Assembly: GCA_028819675.1 (NCBI GenBank)
Contig: JAPPKT010000597.1
Span: forward strand, 1 to 6,040
Reading direction: 5' to 3'
DNA from: Caldilineaceae bacterium
GTDB lineage: Bacteria; Chloroflexota; Anaerolineae; Caldilineales; Caldilineaceae
Length of the DNA stretch: 6,040 nt
In this document: positions 5,685 to 6,040 of the stretch, piece by piece
How the letters are laid out: each line of letters starts with the position of its first letter
How positions within the stretch are numbered: position 1 is the first letter of the stretch
Position numbers and translations under genes: made by a program
Notes under the pieces: generated by a model
Database searches by the model: none
What the model saw: the letters and a program-made list of their open reading frames with translations, nothing else
What the model was told of the DNA's origin: nothing

Positions 5685-6040
5685 CTAGACGCCCTGGCCA
5701 GCAACAAAGGCGGCGAGATCGGTTACGCGGACGCTATAGGCCCACTCGTTATCGTACCAGGTGACGACTTTGACCAGGTCTCCGTAGCAGGCCGTAAACT
5801 CGGCATCGATCACGCTGCTATGCGGGTTGCCCTGGAAATCCGAACTGACCAAGGGTTCGTGGCTGACGTCAAGGATTCCCTTCATGGGTCCGGATGCGGC
5901 CTCAGAAAAGGCGTCCAGCAGGTCTCCAGTATTGCCCGGGGTGCTAGTCTTGGCGACAAAATCGACTACGCTGACTGTGGAAGTGGGAACGCGCATGGCC
6001 ATGCCGTCAAACTTGCCGTCCAGTTCGGGCACGACGAGCG
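5685..6040 (-). CDS. gap: Glyceraldehyde-3-phosphate dehydrogenase, C-terminal part (cut by window edge)
   Basis: This enzyme oxidises and phosphorylates glyceraldehyde 3-phosphate with NAD(P), giving 1,3-bisphosphoglycerate, the substrate of the next gene, pgk. Only the last 117 residues are present; the reading frame stays open to the edge, so the catalytic Cys/His half is outside. The catalytic-domain signatures seen are [16 protein letters not shown], with the phosphate-site Arg in MRVPT, SVVD, GPMKGIL, NPHSS and the near-terminal [10 protein letters not shown], whose Asn contacts the nicotinamide in the family. The usual WGYS is WAYS here, a mild variation. The codon at 6030-6032 is GTG, but it is internal valine, not a start. 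The gene ends 31 nt before pgk on the same strand. Cofactor preference cannot be judged from this part. Confidence 0.95.
   Translation of the reverse strand, partial: LVVPELDGKFDGMAMRVPTSTVSVVDFVAKTSTPGNTGDLLDAFSEAASGPMKGILDVSHEPLVSSDFQGNPHSSVIDAEFTACYGDLVKVVTWYDNEWAYSVRVTDLAAFVAGQGV

Noticed and set aside
5654..5707. Longer pgk from a TTG at 5707
   Set aside because: It would overlap the end of gap and add 18 residues absent from the family; the GTG at 5653 gives the standard N-terminus.

Overview
The window reads as ordinary chromosomal DNA of a GC-rich, free-living bacterium. The best guess for the group is Chloroflexota (Anaerolineae or Caldilineae type). That rests on the run gap-pgk-[small uncharacterised protein]-tpiA, on a TrpB2-type tryptophan synthase beta chain, and on a membrane HExxH protein of a kind I recall from that phylum. 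It is an inference from gene content, not a marker-gene assignment. No mobile element, tRNA, rRNA, CRISPR array or phage gene is visible.

Positions 1-340 are non-coding and hold a perfect GC-rich hairpin, a purine-only tract and the likely trxA promoter and leader. The promoter area has a duplicated TTTTGAC heptad, a TA-rich -10 zone and a short inverted repeat just downstream. Rightward genes follow: trxA (341-670), closed by a clear intrinsic terminator (696-726), then a stand-alone trpB2 (823-2193).

The rest is read leftward and converges on trpB2 across a 47-bp gap. In order of transcription it holds: the 3' end of gap (5685 to the window edge); pgk (GTG start at 5653); a 125-residue conserved-looking small protein whose ribosome site lies inside the end of pgk; a 199-nt leader; tpiA (3118-3885); a 121-nt spacer with a second copy of the purine-rich tract; and a multi-pass membrane protein with an HEASH metalloprotease-like motif (2241-2996). 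gap, pgk and tpiA give consecutive or adjacent steps of lower glycolysis/gluconeogenesis. The small protein is translationally tied to them, and the membrane protein may be a readthrough member or separate.

The core enzymes are intact, with catalytic motifs in place. The parts worth a second look are the two uncharacterised proteins, the 34-bp purine repeat found in two intergenic sites, and the repeat architecture at the trxA promoter. I see no convincing evidence of an entirely new system here.
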